Assembly (NCBI RefSeq): GCF_003950515.1
Contig: NZ_NGJS01000015.1
Span: forward strand, 1 to 48,601
Direction of reading: 5' to 3'
DNA from: Vagococcus vulneris
GTDB taxonomy: Bacteria; Bacillota; Bacilli; Lactobacillales; Vagococcaceae
Length of the DNA stretch: 48,601 bases
Part shown: positions 10,061 through 19,184 of the stretch, one piece after another
Layout: the number at the start of each line of letters is the position of its first letter
How positions within the stretch are numbered: the stretch's first letter is position 1
Translations under genes and position numbers: made by a program
The notes under the pieces: model-generated
Told to the model about the DNA's origin: nothing
Databases searched by the model: none
Seen by the model: only the letters and a program-made list of their open reading frames with translations

Positions 10061-11170
10061 ATGCTAGTGGGTCAAGATGAGCAAGGAACAATCATTGATT
10101 TAAGCCAATTGACTAAAAAGGCCATTGCGGATTTAAAGGCACGAAAATGGTACTGTTGTCATTGTAAGACAGAGTTAGTGGTGAAAAACGGAAATTTTAA
10201 ACTGTCGCATTTTGCACATCGCTCAACTGCTTTGTGTGATGCTTTTACAGATAATGAAAGCGAAGAGCACCTTAAAGGCAAAAAATTGATTGCTGTTAAT
10301 TGTCAAAAGTTTGGGACCGCTTATCAGCTTGAAGCTTATTTGCCCTCTTTAAAACAACGTCCTGATATTCTTCTTCGTGCTAAGTTGGCTATTGAATGGC
10401 AGTGCAGCCGATTGTCAGTTGAGCGAATGCATGAGCGGACAACTAATTACATAGAAAATGAATACATCCCGATTTGGTTGTTGGGCCACAAACTAATGAC
10501 TTCTAAAAAAACAATCAGGTTGACACAGCTGCAAAGGAAATTTGTAGACTTTTCAGCATCATGGGGTTGTTTTTTATTAGGATTAGATTTGGAAAAAAAG
10601 CAGTTGATAAGACACCATCATATTGTTTTTTATGAGGGGAAACTTTCTTTTGCTGAAGATATTCGACGATTATCAAGTTTACCGTTAGAAAAATTGCTTA
10701 TAGAAGATAGTCAACAGGTTGCCAGTACTACATGTATGTCTCCGAAAGAAAAAGAATCATATTTTTTGAGACAGAGTTATCAATGGAATCAGCGATTAAC
10801 AAGAAAAGAGCCAACTATAATGGCATTGCAACAATTTTTTTATCCGCACCAGATTAATTTGAGACAACCTCCCAAGTGGTTACTGGTTCCAAGATTAACC
10901 CATTGTTTGTTTGAAGAAAAAGAGCTGGTTATTCGGTATAAAATTTTAGCATGCCTGAGTCACCTCGCTCAAGCGACTACTCAAGAATTAACAGCTTATT
11001 TAATGGCAGATAACTGGCTTATTAATGAGTTAGCTCAGTATCCGTTGATACGTAGTGAAGAGATGCTGACGCCAGTTGTTGAAAACTATTTGCAGGCATT
11101 AATACAATATGGTTATCGAAAAATTTATTACACAGGTCGCTATTGGAAATATCAGAGACAGAAGGTATAA
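10061..11170 (+). CDS. coiA: Competence protein CoiA
   Basis: CoiA is a cytoplasmic nuclease-like protein needed for recombination of DNA taken up in natural competence. The 369-residue product has a Cys-rich N-terminal module (WYCCHCKTELVVKN, then KLSHFAH), and a central PD-(D/E)xK-like nuclease core: EEHLKGK, then RPDILLRAKLAIEWQCS with the Asp and ExQ pattern. A less conserved helical C-terminal half follows. ATG 10061 is preceded by GGATGTGATGAG. It is followed by pepF, the usual order in Bacilli (yjbF-yjbG), though 155 bases and a separate promoter intervene. Its own promoter region has a cin-box-like element, which would tie expression to a ComX/SigH-type factor. Confidence 0.9.
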   Translation: MLVGQDEQGTIIDLSQLTKKAIADLKARKWYCCHCKTELVVKNGNFKLSHFAHRSTALCDAFTDNESEEHLKGKKLIAVNCQKFGTAYQLEAYLPSLKQRPDILLRAKLAIEWQCSRLSVERMHERTTNYIENEYIPIWLLGHKLMTSKKTIRLTQLQRKFVDFSASWGCFLLGLDLEKKQLIRHHHIVFYEGKLSFAEDIRRLSSLPLEKLLIEDSQQVASTTCMSPKEKESYFLRQSYQWNQRLTRKEPTIMALQQFFYPHQINLRQPPKWLLVPRLTHCLFEEKELVIRYKILACLSHLAQATTQELTAYLMADNWLINELAQYPLIRSEEMLTPVVENYLQALIQYGYRKIYYTGRYWKYQRQKV

Positions 11171-11245
11171 ATCACAAAATTCTCTCATTTAGTTGTTATT
11201 TTCTAATAATTAATTTTTATGTTGTGGTTTTATCTCTTAAAATGA

Positions 11246-11274
11246 TTGAATATCTTCCTATATAAGATTAGAAT
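11246..11274 (+). promoter_or_regulatory. pepF promoter
   Basis: TTGAAT (11246-11251), 17 bases, TAGAAT (11269-11274). It lies about 50 bases before the pepF start. Confidence 0.6.
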
Positions 11275-11325
11275 ATGATATGATATAACCAGATTAAATT
11301 AGAATGAAGAGAGGGGTCTTGTTTT

Positions 11326-13137
11326 ATGACAGAACCAAAGTCTTTACCAAACCGTCAAGAGGTATCCGAAGAAAACAAATGGGATTTGACATATATCTTT
11401 GAAAATATGACCGATGTCGATGCAGCTTTTAGGAAATCAAATGACTTGATAGCTAAATCTAAGGAATATCAAGGAACTCTAAAAAATGGCTCAGCAGCGT
11501 TTTTATCCGCACTGGATTATATACTGTCTGTTTATCGTCAGGTGGAAAAAATTTATGTGTATGCTCACTTAAAAAATGATCAAGATACAGCAGACACTGA
11601 ATATCAAGCCTTATATGCGAGAGCCAGCACATTAGCAGCGCAAGCGGGCGAAGCAGTTGCTTGGTTTCAACCGGAATTATTAACTTTATCGGACGATGAG
11701 ATTGCTGGATATTTTGACGATAATAAGGATTTGGAGGTTTACCGCCACTTTGTTAAGCAAATGACAGATAATCGGGTACATGTCTTGTCTTCAGCTGAAG
11801 AAGAATTATTAGCAGGTGCCAGCGAAATATTTGACGCATCAAGTAATACCTTTTCGATTCTGAATAATGCTGACTTGAAATTCCCAGTAGTTGAAGATGA
11901 AGATGGCAATCAAGTCGAATTATCAAATGGATTGTATGGTCAACTATTAGAAAGTACAAATCGTAAAGTTCGTCAAGACGCATTTGAAGGATTGTACAGT
12001 GTGTATCACCAATTCCGCAATACGTTTGCTTCTACATTAGGTGCACATGTTAAAAAGCATAATTTTAGCGCAAAAATCAGAAAATACCCATCTGCTCGAG
12101 CAGCAGCGTTAAGTAACAATCATATTCCAGAGTCTGTCTATGATACATTGTTAGAAGTCGTTCATAAAAATTTATCTTTGCTACATCGATATGTGGCATT
12201 GCGTAAAAAATTATTAAAAGTAGACGATTTGCATATGTATGATATGTATACACCGATTTTAGGTGATGCCCCAATTAAGTATACATATGATGAGGCTAAA
12301 CAAAAAACGTTAGAAGCTTTAGCTCCTCTGGGCAAAGAATATGGCTCAATATTAAAAGAGTCCTTTGCTGATCGTTGGATTGATGTGATTGAGAATAAAG
12401 GAAAACGCAGTGGTGCGTACTCATCAGGAAGCTATGATACGAAACCTTATATTTTATTAAATTGGCATGACAGCATTAACCATCTTTATACACTGGTTCA
12501 CGAATTAGGTCACAGTGTTCATAGTTATTACACGCGGTCATCACAACCTTATGTTTATGGTGATTACTCTATCTTTTTAGCAGAAATCGCGTCAACTACC
12601 AATGAAAATATTTTAACTGAACACTTGCTGGAAACAGAAAAAGATCCTAAAGTCCGTGCCTTTGTATTAAATCACTATTTAGATGGTGTAAAAGGAACTA
12701 TCTTCCGACAAACACAATTTGCTGAATTCGAACATTTCATTCATACAGAAGATGCTGCGGGGACACCATTAACAAGTGAGTATCTTTCAAATTATTATGG
12801 TGATTTGAATGCTAAATATTACGGTGAAGACGTTGTTCGAGACACTGAAATAGCTGATGAATGGGCACGTATTCCTCATTTTTATTATAATTATTATGTG
12901 TATCAATATGCCACTGGTTTTTCTGCAGCATCAGCCTTAGCGGATAAGATAGTTAAAAAAGAACCAGGTGCACTAGAGAATTATATTGCGTATTTAAAAT
13001 CCGGAAGTAGTGATTATCCGATTGAAGTTATGAAAAAAGCAGGAGTTGATATGACGCAATCAGCGTATATTGAAGAAGCGATGTCTGTTTTTGAAAAACG
13101 TTTAAATGAGTTGGAACAATTAATCAAAGAATTATAA
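11326..13137 (+). CDS. pepF: Oligoendopeptidase F
   Basis: PepF is a cytoplasmic M3-family zinc metallopeptidase that cuts 7- to 17-residue peptides. The 603-residue protein has the HELGH motif at about 392-396 (in LVHELGHSVHSYY) and the third zinc ligand in EIASTTNE about 24 residues later. The N-terminal helical half and the C-terminal FYYNYYVYQYATGFSAAS stretch are family typical. ATG 11326 follows GAGAGGGG. It ends at a strong terminator shared with the convergent spxH. It probably helps recycle amino acids from imported or SpxH/ClpXP-derived peptides; the latter link is only suggested by position. Confidence 0.96.
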   Translation: MTEPKSLPNRQEVSEENKWDLTYIFENMTDVDAAFRKSNDLIAKSKEYQGTLKNGSAAFLSALDYILSVYRQVEKIYVYAHLKNDQDTADTEYQALYARASTLAAQAGEAVAWFQPELLTLSDDEIAGYFDDNKDLEVYRHFVKQMTDNRVHVLSSAEEELLAGASEIFDASSNTFSILNNADLKFPVVEDEDGNQVELSNGLYGQLLESTNRKVRQDAFEGLYSVYHQFRNTFASTLGAHVKKHNFSAKIRKYPSARAAALSNNHIPESVYDTLLEVVHKNLSLLHRYVALRKKLLKVDDLHMYDMYTPILGDAPIKYTYDEAKQKTLEALAPLGKEYGSILKESFADRWIDVIENKGKRSGAYSSGSYDTKPYILLNWHDSINHLYTLVHELGHSVHSYYTRSSQPYVYGDYSIFLAEIASTTNENILTEHLLETEKDPKVRAFVLNHYLDGVKGTIFRQTQFAEFEHFIHTEDAAGTPLTSEYLSNYYGDLNAKYYGEDVVRDTEIADEWARIPHFYYNYYVYQYATGFSAASALADKIVKKEPGALENYIAYLKSGSSDYPIEVMKKAGVDMTQSAYIEEAMSVFEKRLNELEQLIKEL

Positions 13138-13140
13138 AAA

Positions 13141-13171
13141 TAAGCCGGTGAGAGTTAAACTCACCGGCTTA
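13141..13171. terminator. Bidirectional terminator, pepF/spxH
   Basis: TAAGCCGGTGAG and CTCACCGGCTTA form a 12-bp GC-rich stem with a 7-base loop, with T-rich DNA on both strands. It separates convergent genes. Confidence 0.92.
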
Positions 13172-13173
13172 TT

Positions 13174-13803
13174 TTATTTTTGTAAATAGTAATAGCGCGA
13201 TAAATGATTGTTGCTGACAAGTCCAGATACGTTTGAAAAGCCTGGTGTTATGAGCAAATCAATTAAACACTCATCCGGTACTTGATCATCTAACAAAATA
13301 CCGTACTCATCATTATTGTCATAATTAAAGATAACCGCAGAAGAAAACCGTTCTATCTTCATTTCACGTGCGATTTGCTGGTCTTTGTTGAAAAAGTCAA
13401 TTACTAATTGTGATTTTCGGTCGTCGATAAAATTAGGTAAGTCAATATTGCAGTCAGCAAGGACGGATTCGACTAGTTCATCTGAGTAAGTCAAGCCGTC
13501 TGTTAAAACCCGTTCTTGCAAAGTCATTAAGAACGTCCTCGCAACAGCTTGTCCTTGAAGCTGAGCTGTTTTAAAATCTAAACAAGTAGAGTAAAGTAAA
13601 TCAAATAACCAGTTACGATAATCTAATCCTTTATTTTGTAAGTGATTTTCTAGTAAATAGCGATGTAAAATCTGCGGGTTAAGTACAGGAATCCACTTTT
13701 GCTGAATATGATTCGCCCCTACAGCAGCTAATTCAATAAATTTTTTTTCAAGGTTTAAACTGCCTTCATCCAACGGGTTGATAAACAAATATGCCTCAAT
13801 CAT
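13174..13803 (-). CDS. spxH: ClpXP adaptor SpxH (YjbH-like, DsbA fold)
   Basis: SpxH/YjbH delivers the stress regulator Spx to ClpXP for degradation. The 209-residue product begins MIEAYLFINPLDEGSLNLEKK, matching the position of the thioredoxin-like active-site region in Bacillus YjbH, and continues with the HRYLLENHLQNKGLDYRN and FLMTLQERV helical parts of the family. I start at ATG 13801-13803 because GGAGGGGGGA sits just before it; the frame's upstream ATG (13827) overlaps that site. The Cys residues I recall from Bacillus YjbH at this place (a CxxC-type pair) are Asp and Ser here, so redox or zinc sensing through them is not expected. Position after coiA-pepF supports the call. Confidence 0.8.
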   Translation of the reverse strand: MIEAYLFINPLDEGSLNLEKKFIELAAVGANHIQQKWIPVLNPQILHRYLLENHLQNKGLDYRNWLFDLLYSTCLDFKTAQLQGQAVARTFLMTLQERVLTDGLTYSDELVESVLADCNIDLPNFIDDRKSQLVIDFFNKDQQIAREMKIERFSSAVIFNYDNNDEYGILLDDQVPDECLIDLLITPGFSNVSGLVSNNHLSRYYYLQK

Positions 13804-13917
13804 TGAATCCCCCCTCCAATTTTCCATATTTTACAACTAACTTACTAGTTGTCATCTAAAATATAACAAAAAAAACGAAAACCTCAAAGAGAAATACTTG
13901 TGAAAAGTTTCAAGCTG

Positions 13918-14508
13918 CTACTTTTTTCGAGCAGCAGCCATGCGAGCTAATTTTTTTTGAGCTGGACGCACGGGTATATGGTGTGTATTGAGAAAATGAG
14001 TAAAATACTTTTGTCCCTCGTCTTCGTCAGTCACTTCCATTTCGAGTTCGTAGTCATCCTTACCGTAATAGCAGCTATGGTCTAGTACAAGTAAATGATT
14101 ATTGTCTAAATGATTTTCAATTCGATAGGTCGTTAAATTACCGATGTCGGTTAAGTCAGCTGTTGATAAGTTAAATGTTTGTTTTAAATAATCCTGAACA
14201 ACTGAATTATCAGGCAATAGCCGTTTTCCAATAAATAGCGCTGTGTCTGCTTCAGTTAATGAATCAGTTATTTCCGTTAGTGTGTGGTCGGATTTTGATG
14301 GAACTTTTAAAGTTAATTCATTAAAATCATCAGTCATGCGAATTCGCAGCCCCATACGGTGTTTTTTTAATAAATTGCTGTTTGTATCAAAATAGTAATT
14401 TGTCTGTGTAATAGTGTGTGTCGATGGAGTACTGTATGCTTGGACTAAATAACGGTATTCTTCTTCAGTCAACATATTTTTAAATTCGATCTCTAATTCA
14501 TTGCTCAT
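13918..14508 (-). CDS. CYTH domain protein (YjbK-like)
   Basis: CYTH proteins are triphosphate-tunnel enzymes that act on inorganic tripolyphosphate or other organic triphosphates with a divalent metal. The 196-residue product has the signature ExExK at the N-terminus (ELEIEFK), then alternating charged strands such as GLRIRMTDDFNELTLKVPSK and a C-terminal DYELEMEVTDE, giving the acidic and basic residues lining the tunnel. The ATG at 14506-14508 is preferred over the frame's GTG at 14517 because GAGGTGAAGG lies before it. It is divergent from relQ, as Bacillus yjbK is close to yjbM. Tripolyphosphatase activity is plausible but not shown. Confidence 0.88.
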   Translation of the reverse strand: MSNELEIEFKNMLTEEEYRYLVQAYSTPSTHTITQTNYYFDTNSNLLKKHRMGLRIRMTDDFNELTLKVPSKSDHTLTEITDSLTEADTALFIGKRLLPDNSVVQDYLKQTFNLSTADLTDIGNLTTYRIENHLDNNHLLVLDHSCYYGKDDYELEMEVTDEDEGQKYFTHFLNTHHIPVRPAQKKLARMAAARKK

Positions 14509-14644
14509 ATCCTTCACCTCACCGCTAGAGTATCGTTTTTTATTAAAAAAAACAATTAATAGGCTATTGAAGTAGCTAACTTTTTAATTTAACTTATGTT
14601 AGAATAAAACCTGAATGTTGACGAGAAAAGGTGAGGACAGATTT

Positions 14645-15313
14645 ATGGAGCGAGATTGGAATTTATTTTTAGAACCCTATGAACAAGCGGTGGCTGAATT
14701 AAAAATTAAATTAAAAAGTATTCGAACACAGTTTCGTGAAAAGAATTTACATACACCGATTGAATTTGTTACAGGTCGCGTTAAACCTGTAGATAGTATC
14801 ATAACAAAATCTAAAAATCGCGGTATCAATTCTGAAAGAATTGCCGATGACATGCAAGATATCGCGGGATTAAGGATCATGTGCCAATTTGTAGAAGACA
14901 TCTATGAAGTGGTGGAAATTTTAAGAAAACGTAAAGATTTTAAAATTATTCAAGAAAGAGATTATATCGCTAATAAGAAGTGTAGTGGTTATCGATCATA
15001 TCATTTGATCATTGAGTACCCAGTTCAATTAATTACGGGTGAAAAAATAATTTATGCAGAGATACAAATAAGAACTTTAGCTATGAATTTTTGGGCAACA
15101 ATTGAGCACTCATTAAATTATAAATACCAGGGTGAATTTCCGGAAGTAATTAATCAACGTCTGGCACGAACGGCTGAAGCAGCTTATCTGCTTGATGAAG
15201 AAATGTCGAAAATAAGAGATGAGATTCAAGATGCACAACATTTATTTTCATATCGCGGTTTGATTAGGAATTGTTGCGAAAATGATTCGGATGATAAGGA
15301 GCAGGATGAATGA
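14645..15313 (+). CDS. relQ: Small alarmone synthetase RelQ (GTP pyrophosphokinase)
   Basis: RelQ makes (p)ppGpp from ATP and GTP/GDP in the cytoplasm. The 222-residue product is a synthetase-only enzyme: GRVKPVDSIITKSK (about 45-58), DIAGLRIMC (substrate-binding G-loop region), SGYRSYHLI and EIQIRTLAMNFWATIEHSL with the catalytic Glu and Gln. There is no HD hydrolase, TGS or ACT domain, as expected of RelQ. ATG 14645 is used, with GGTGAGG before it; the frame opens 30 bases earlier without a site. Its stop codon overlaps the nadK start (ATGA), so the two are translationally coupled and begin a relQ-nadK-rluD-mgtE run. Confidence 0.94.
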   Translation: MERDWNLFLEPYEQAVAELKIKLKSIRTQFREKNLHTPIEFVTGRVKPVDSIITKSKNRGINSERIADDMQDIAGLRIMCQFVEDIYEVVEILRKRKDFKIIQERDYIANKKCSGYRSYHLIIEYPVQLITGEKIIYAEIQIRTLAMNFWATIEHSLNYKYQGEFPEVINQRLARTAEAAYLLDEEMSKIRDEIQDAQHLFSYRGLIRNCCENDSDDKEQDE

Positions 15314-16119
15314 GGGTAGCGATTATAGCGAATGATGCAGAAAAATCTCGTGTAACGGCAACTGAGTTAAAGCGACTATTAGATGCTGCTGACATCGAGC
15401 TGAATCAAGAAAGACCAACTGTTGTCATTACTGTGGGTGGAGACGGAACTTTACTGGGCGCATTCCATCAATACCTTGAAATGGTTGAACACGTCAGATT
15501 TATCGGAGTTCATACAGGACATTTAGGGTTTTATACGGATTGGCGTAATTACGAATTGGAGTTATTAGTTGAAAGTCTAAAAAAGGATACAGGTCAGAGT
15601 GTGTCGTATCCATTATTAGATGTCTGTATTCATTTTAATGATGAGTTAGCTGATGCACACCATGTTGCTTTGAATGAAGCTACAATTCGTAATATCGAGC
15701 GAACGATGGTAGCAAAAGTGTCTATCGAGGGAGAATGCTTTGAGATGTACCGTGGTGACGGGTTATCGATGTCGACACCTACAGGATCAACAGGTTATAA
15801 TAAAAGTTTAGGCGGAGCTGTGGTTCACCCTAGAGTTAATGCATTACAGTTAAATGAAATTGCGTCTATTAATAATCGAGTTTACCGGAGTTTAGGTTCA
15901 CCAATGATTGTTGCACCTAACGAAAAAGTGACAATTGATTTGAAAAGAGATGATCGCTATCAATTGCATTTAGACCATTATGTTAGATCGTATGATAATT
16001 TATCTTCGTTAGAATTAACTTTATCAAAAAAAAGAATTCATTTTGCATCTTATCGACATACACATTTTTGGCGACGAGTGAATGATTCATTTATTGGTAA
16101 AATTAAGGATGAAGATTAA
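15310..16119 (+). CDS. nadK: NAD kinase
   Basis: NAD kinase phosphorylates NAD+ to NADP+ with ATP or polyphosphate. The 269-residue product carries GGDGT (43-47), the NEATIRNIER stretch that binds NAD, and TPTGSTGYNKSLGG (about 157-170), all catalytic signatures. ATG 15310-15312 overlaps the relQ stop. It ends at 16119, where the rluD ATG begins on the last base of the stop codon. The tight packing suggests one transcript with relQ, as in Bacillus yjbM-yjbN. Confidence 0.97.
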   Translation: MRVAIIANDAEKSRVTATELKRLLDAADIELNQERPTVVITVGGDGTLLGAFHQYLEMVEHVRFIGVHTGHLGFYTDWRNYELELLVESLKKDTGQSVSYPLLDVCIHFNDELADAHHVALNEATIRNIERTMVAKVSIEGECFEMYRGDGLSMSTPTGSTGYNKSLGGAVVHPRVNALQLNEIASINNRVYRSLGSPMIVAPNEKVTIDLKRDDRYQLHLDHYVRSYDNLSSLELTLSKKRIHFASYRHTHFWRRVNDSFIGKIKDED

Positions 16120-17003
16120 TGGAGTTCACATGGGTAGTTAAAGAAAGCTCCTCTTTATTAAAAACTTTTTTGAAGCAGCAAGGTGTATCAAAAAAACTGC
16201 TAGCCAAAATTAAGTTTCATGGAGGCTTGATTTTAGTTAATGGTGAAGAAAAAACAGTTCGCTATCAAACACAGCTTGAGGATAACGTAACGATAGTTAT
16301 ACCTGATGAAGGCGAACATGAAACCATGTTGCCTTTTTCTGGTGATTTAGATATTGTCTATGAAGATGAACACCTGTTGATTGTTAATAAACCAGCAAAT
16401 GTGGCATCAATTCCAGCACAATATCATCCAAATGGAACAATGGCAAATATTGTGAAACACTACTATAATGAAAAAAAATATTCGAATCGAATTATACATG
16501 TTGTGACAAGACTGGATAGAGATACAACTGGCTTGATGTTGTTCGCTAAGCACGGTTTTGCACACGCTATGCTTGATAAGCAACTACAGGATGGTCGATT
16601 AAAGAAAGACTATTTAGCATTAGTCAGTGGAAAAATCAATGAGTTAAATGACACGGGGATAATTAACCTGCCAATTGGTCGAGACATGTCATCATTGATT
16701 AAACGTCAAGTAACGGAGAATGGTCAACAAGCAATGACAGAATATAAAGTTAAATCTGTATCTTCTGATATAGCACTAGTTGATATCCGACTGCATACAG
16801 GGCGCACACATCAAATTAGAGTACATTTCTCAGCAATCGGCTGTCCACTTTTAGGAGATAGCATGTATGGGGGAAATTGTGAATTAGGTGTGACGCGCCA
16901 AGCATTACATTGTCGCAGATTAGAATTAGACCATCCATTTACCAATGAGAGGCTTGTGATTAATCAACCATTGCCACAAGATATGGCTGATTTGATTCAT
17001 TAA
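16119..17003 (+). CDS. RluA/RluD-family 23S rRNA pseudouridine synthase (YjbO-like)
   Basis: A 294-residue pseudouridine synthase. It has an S4-like RNA-binding N-terminus (about 10-60: KTFLKQQGVSKKLLAKIKFHGG), then the catalytic domain with VVTRLDRDTTGLMLFAKH, in which Asp133 is the catalytic residue, and HTGRTHQIRVHF (about 226-237) near the C-terminus. It modifies uridines in RNA; the exact position cannot be assigned from sequence. It overlaps nadK by one base and is followed 14 bases later by mgtE after AAAGGGGGAG. The order matches the Bacillus yjbMNO block. Confidence 0.92.
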   Translation: MEFTWVVKESSSLLKTFLKQQGVSKKLLAKIKFHGGLILVNGEEKTVRYQTQLEDNVTIVIPDEGEHETMLPFSGDLDIVYEDEHLLIVNKPANVASIPAQYHPNGTMANIVKHYYNEKKYSNRIIHVVTRLDRDTTGLMLFAKHGFAHAMLDKQLQDGRLKKDYLALVSGKINELNDTGIINLPIGRDMSSLIKRQVTENGQQAMTEYKVKSVSSDIALVDIRLHTGRTHQIRVHFSAIGCPLLGDSMYGGNCELGVTRQALHCRRLELDHPFTNERLVINQPLPQDMADLIH

Positions 17004-17017
17004 AAGGGGGAGCTTCT

Positions 17018-18382
17018 ATGACCGATTCAAATGAAACAGATGTGCAAATCGATGCGCTTCGTTCGTTGCTTCGTCAAGGGGATATCGCAGCATTTAGAGA
17101 GAGTTTTTTAGATTGGCATTCATATGAACAAGGTCAATTTTATTTAGAATTATCTGAGGAAGAGCGTCATATTGTTTACAGCTATTTATCTCCAGAAGAA
17201 TTGGCTGATATGTTTGACATGATTGAAGAGGAAGATGAAGATGTCAAAGAGTATTTGGCAGAAATGAGACCAAGCTATGCAGCAGCTATGTTAGGTCATA
17301 TGTATCCCGATAATGCTGCTGATATTTTGAAACAGCTTGATAAACCGGCTGTAGCACAATATATGAGTATTATGGCGGCTGAAAAGGCACTTGATTTGAA
17401 AGAATTACTTCATTATGAAGACGAAACTGCTGGTGCTATTATGACAACAGAATATGTTTCGATTGTCGCAAATCAAACTGTTAAATCAGCATTAAATCTA
17501 TTAAAGATGAAAGCAAAAAAAGCAGAGATTATTTATTATGTGTACGTTATTGATGAATCAGAACATCTCGTGGGCGTTATTTCATTGAGGGATTTATTAG
17601 TGGGTGAAGATGATGAAATGATTTTTGATATAATGAGTGAACGAGTTATTTCAGCTAAAATCGGCGATGGTCAAGAAGATATCGCACAAGTTATCAGAGA
17701 TTATGACTTGCTTGCTTTACCAGTTACCGATTATGATGATCACTTATTAGGTATCATTACCGTTGATGATATCATTGATGTTATTGATGATGAGGCAGCC
17801 AGTGATTACTCGGGGTTAGCGGGTGTTGACGTTGATGTGACAAATGAAAATCCACTTAAAGCATCATCAAAAAGATTACCCTGGCTAATTACGCTGTTAT
17901 TTTTAGGGATGTCTACTGCAACATTGATTAATCACTATGAGGTACTGATCAGTGAAGCATCAATCTTAGCGGTTTTTATTTCCTTAATTACTGGAACAGC
18001 TGGAAATGCAGGAACGCAGTCTTTAGCAGTGGCTGTCAGGCGTCTAGCTGTATCAGATGACAAAGATGAAAATTTTTTGAAATTAATTTTATCCGAAATT
18101 ATGACTGGGGTACTCACAGGATTAATCACCGGTTTGGTTATTTTTGTGGTGGTTGGTATTTGGAAAGGTAATTTTATTTTAGGTCTAGTAATTGGTATAG
18201 CAATGTTTTGTGCCATTATTGTAGCCAATTTAGCAGGGAGTCTGATTCCTATGCTGATGGAAAGACTTGGATTTGACCCTGCTGTTGCTAGCGGCCCCTT
18301 CATTACCACTTTAAGTGATTTAACAAGTGTTTTGATCTATTTTAATATTGCAGGTTTATTTATGAATTTTTTTATTAACTGA
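17018..18382 (+). CDS. mgtE: Magnesium transporter MgtE
   Basis: MgtE is a homodimeric inner-membrane Mg2+ channel. The 454-residue protein has the acidic helical N domain (about 1-130, SEEERHIVYSYLSPEELADMFD), two CBS domains (about 135-255, including VGVISLRDLLVGEDDE and DHLLGIITVDDIIDVIDDE) that sense cytosolic Mg2+, a plug helix, and five transmembrane helices from about 285 (LPWLITLLFLGMSTA) with the GTAGNAGTQS pore region and GFDPAVASGPFITT near the end. RBS AAAAGGGGGAG precedes ATG 17018. It is the last gene before a strong bidirectional terminator. Confidence 0.97.
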   Translation: MTDSNETDVQIDALRSLLRQGDIAAFRESFLDWHSYEQGQFYLELSEEERHIVYSYLSPEELADMFDMIEEEDEDVKEYLAEMRPSYAAAMLGHMYPDNAADILKQLDKPAVAQYMSIMAAEKALDLKELLHYEDETAGAIMTTEYVSIVANQTVKSALNLLKMKAKKAEIIYYVYVIDESEHLVGVISLRDLLVGEDDEMIFDIMSERVISAKIGDGQEDIAQVIRDYDLLALPVTDYDDHLLGIITVDDIIDVIDDEAASDYSGLAGVDVDVTNENPLKASSKRLPWLITLLFLGMSTATLINHYEVLISEASILAVFISLITGTAGNAGTQSLAVAVRRLAVSDDKDENFLKLILSEIMTGVLTGLITGLVIFVVVGIWKGNFILGLVIGIAMFCAIIVANLAGSLIPMLMERLGFDPAVASGPFITTLSDLTSVLIYFNIAGLFMNFFIN

Positions 18383-18388
18383 TTAGTC

Positions 18389-18423
18389 AAAAGGAGTCCA
18401 GCCATTATTGCTGAACTCCTTTT
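18389..18423. terminator. Bidirectional terminator, mgtE/cutC
   Basis: AAAAGGAGT and ACTCCTTTT pair, with a small inner AGC/GCT stem. It lies between convergent genes, with T-runs on both sides. Confidence 0.88.
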
Positions 18424-18426
18424 GAT

Positions 18427-19071
18427 TTATAAAAATTCTAAGTTGACAATTTGTGTCCCGTGAACTTCTTTTGCATTTAAAAATGACCCGATACTTTCTG
18501 CATTTTCATAGGTAATGCCGCCTCCAGGCAGAATGGTTATTCGATTGTTAGCATAGGACATTAAATCTTTGATGTACTCTAAATGCTGTTCGATGGGGAA
18601 GGTTGCTGAACCGCCATGAGTTAATATACGGTCGACATCATATTTAACTAGCCAATCGATTGCTTTGAATTGATCATCTTTAGTCATGACATCAAAAGCC
18701 ATGTGGAATGTTACTTGCATTCCTTGTGCGGCTTCTAATAAAATCAGCATTGCTTCTTCGTCGATTTGATTTGCTTCGTTTAAACAGCCGAAAACAACGC
18801 CGTCTACGCCAAGTTGTTTTGCTTCGTAAATATCAGTTTCCATAATTTTTAATTCTGAATCGTTATATATAAAGTTACCTCCACGCGGTCGGATAATAAC
18901 CATAAGCGGAACATGTTTTTCTGCACAATAGTCTGCCGCTGCTGTCATAACTCCTTTACTAACAGTAGTACCACCGACAATTAGGTTATCGCAAAGTTCA
19001 ATACGGTTCGCTCCAGCTGCGATAGCTCGAGGGATATGCGTGTAGTTTTCAGCACAAAATTCTTTTATCAT
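18427..19071 (-). CDS. cutC: CutC family protein
   Basis: A 214-residue TIM-barrel protein of the CutC family, once linked to copper tolerance; the biochemical role is unsettled. Motifs visible are NRIELCDNLIVGGTTVSKG (about 22-40), MVIIRPRGGNFIYND (about 56-70), DGVVFGCL, TFHMAFDV and ILPGGGITYEN, all conserved in the family. Bacterial CutC is usually 200-250 residues, so the length fits. The start ATG 19071 is followed by a Lys- and Cys-bearing MIKEFCAEN; the AGGGTGACAAGAG upstream serves as the ribosome site. It is convergent with mgtE. Confidence 0.92.
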   Translation of the reverse strand: MIKEFCAENYTHIPRAIAAGANRIELCDNLIVGGTTVSKGVMTAAADYCAEKHVPLMVIIRPRGGNFIYNDSELKIMETDIYEAKQLGVDGVVFGCLNEANQIDEEAMLILLEAAQGMQVTFHMAFDVMTKDDQFKAIDWLVKYDVDRILTHGGSATFPIEQHLEYIKDLMSYANNRITILPGGGITYENAESIGSFLNAKEVHGTQIVNLEFL

Positions 19072-19184
19072 CTCTTGTCACCCTTCAAAATGAAATAGTC
19101 AATTTTAGTATAGCATAAAGAGTACAAACTAGATGTAAAATTATGTTATGATAGTTCTATTAAAATAAAGAATGGGGAAGCAAT

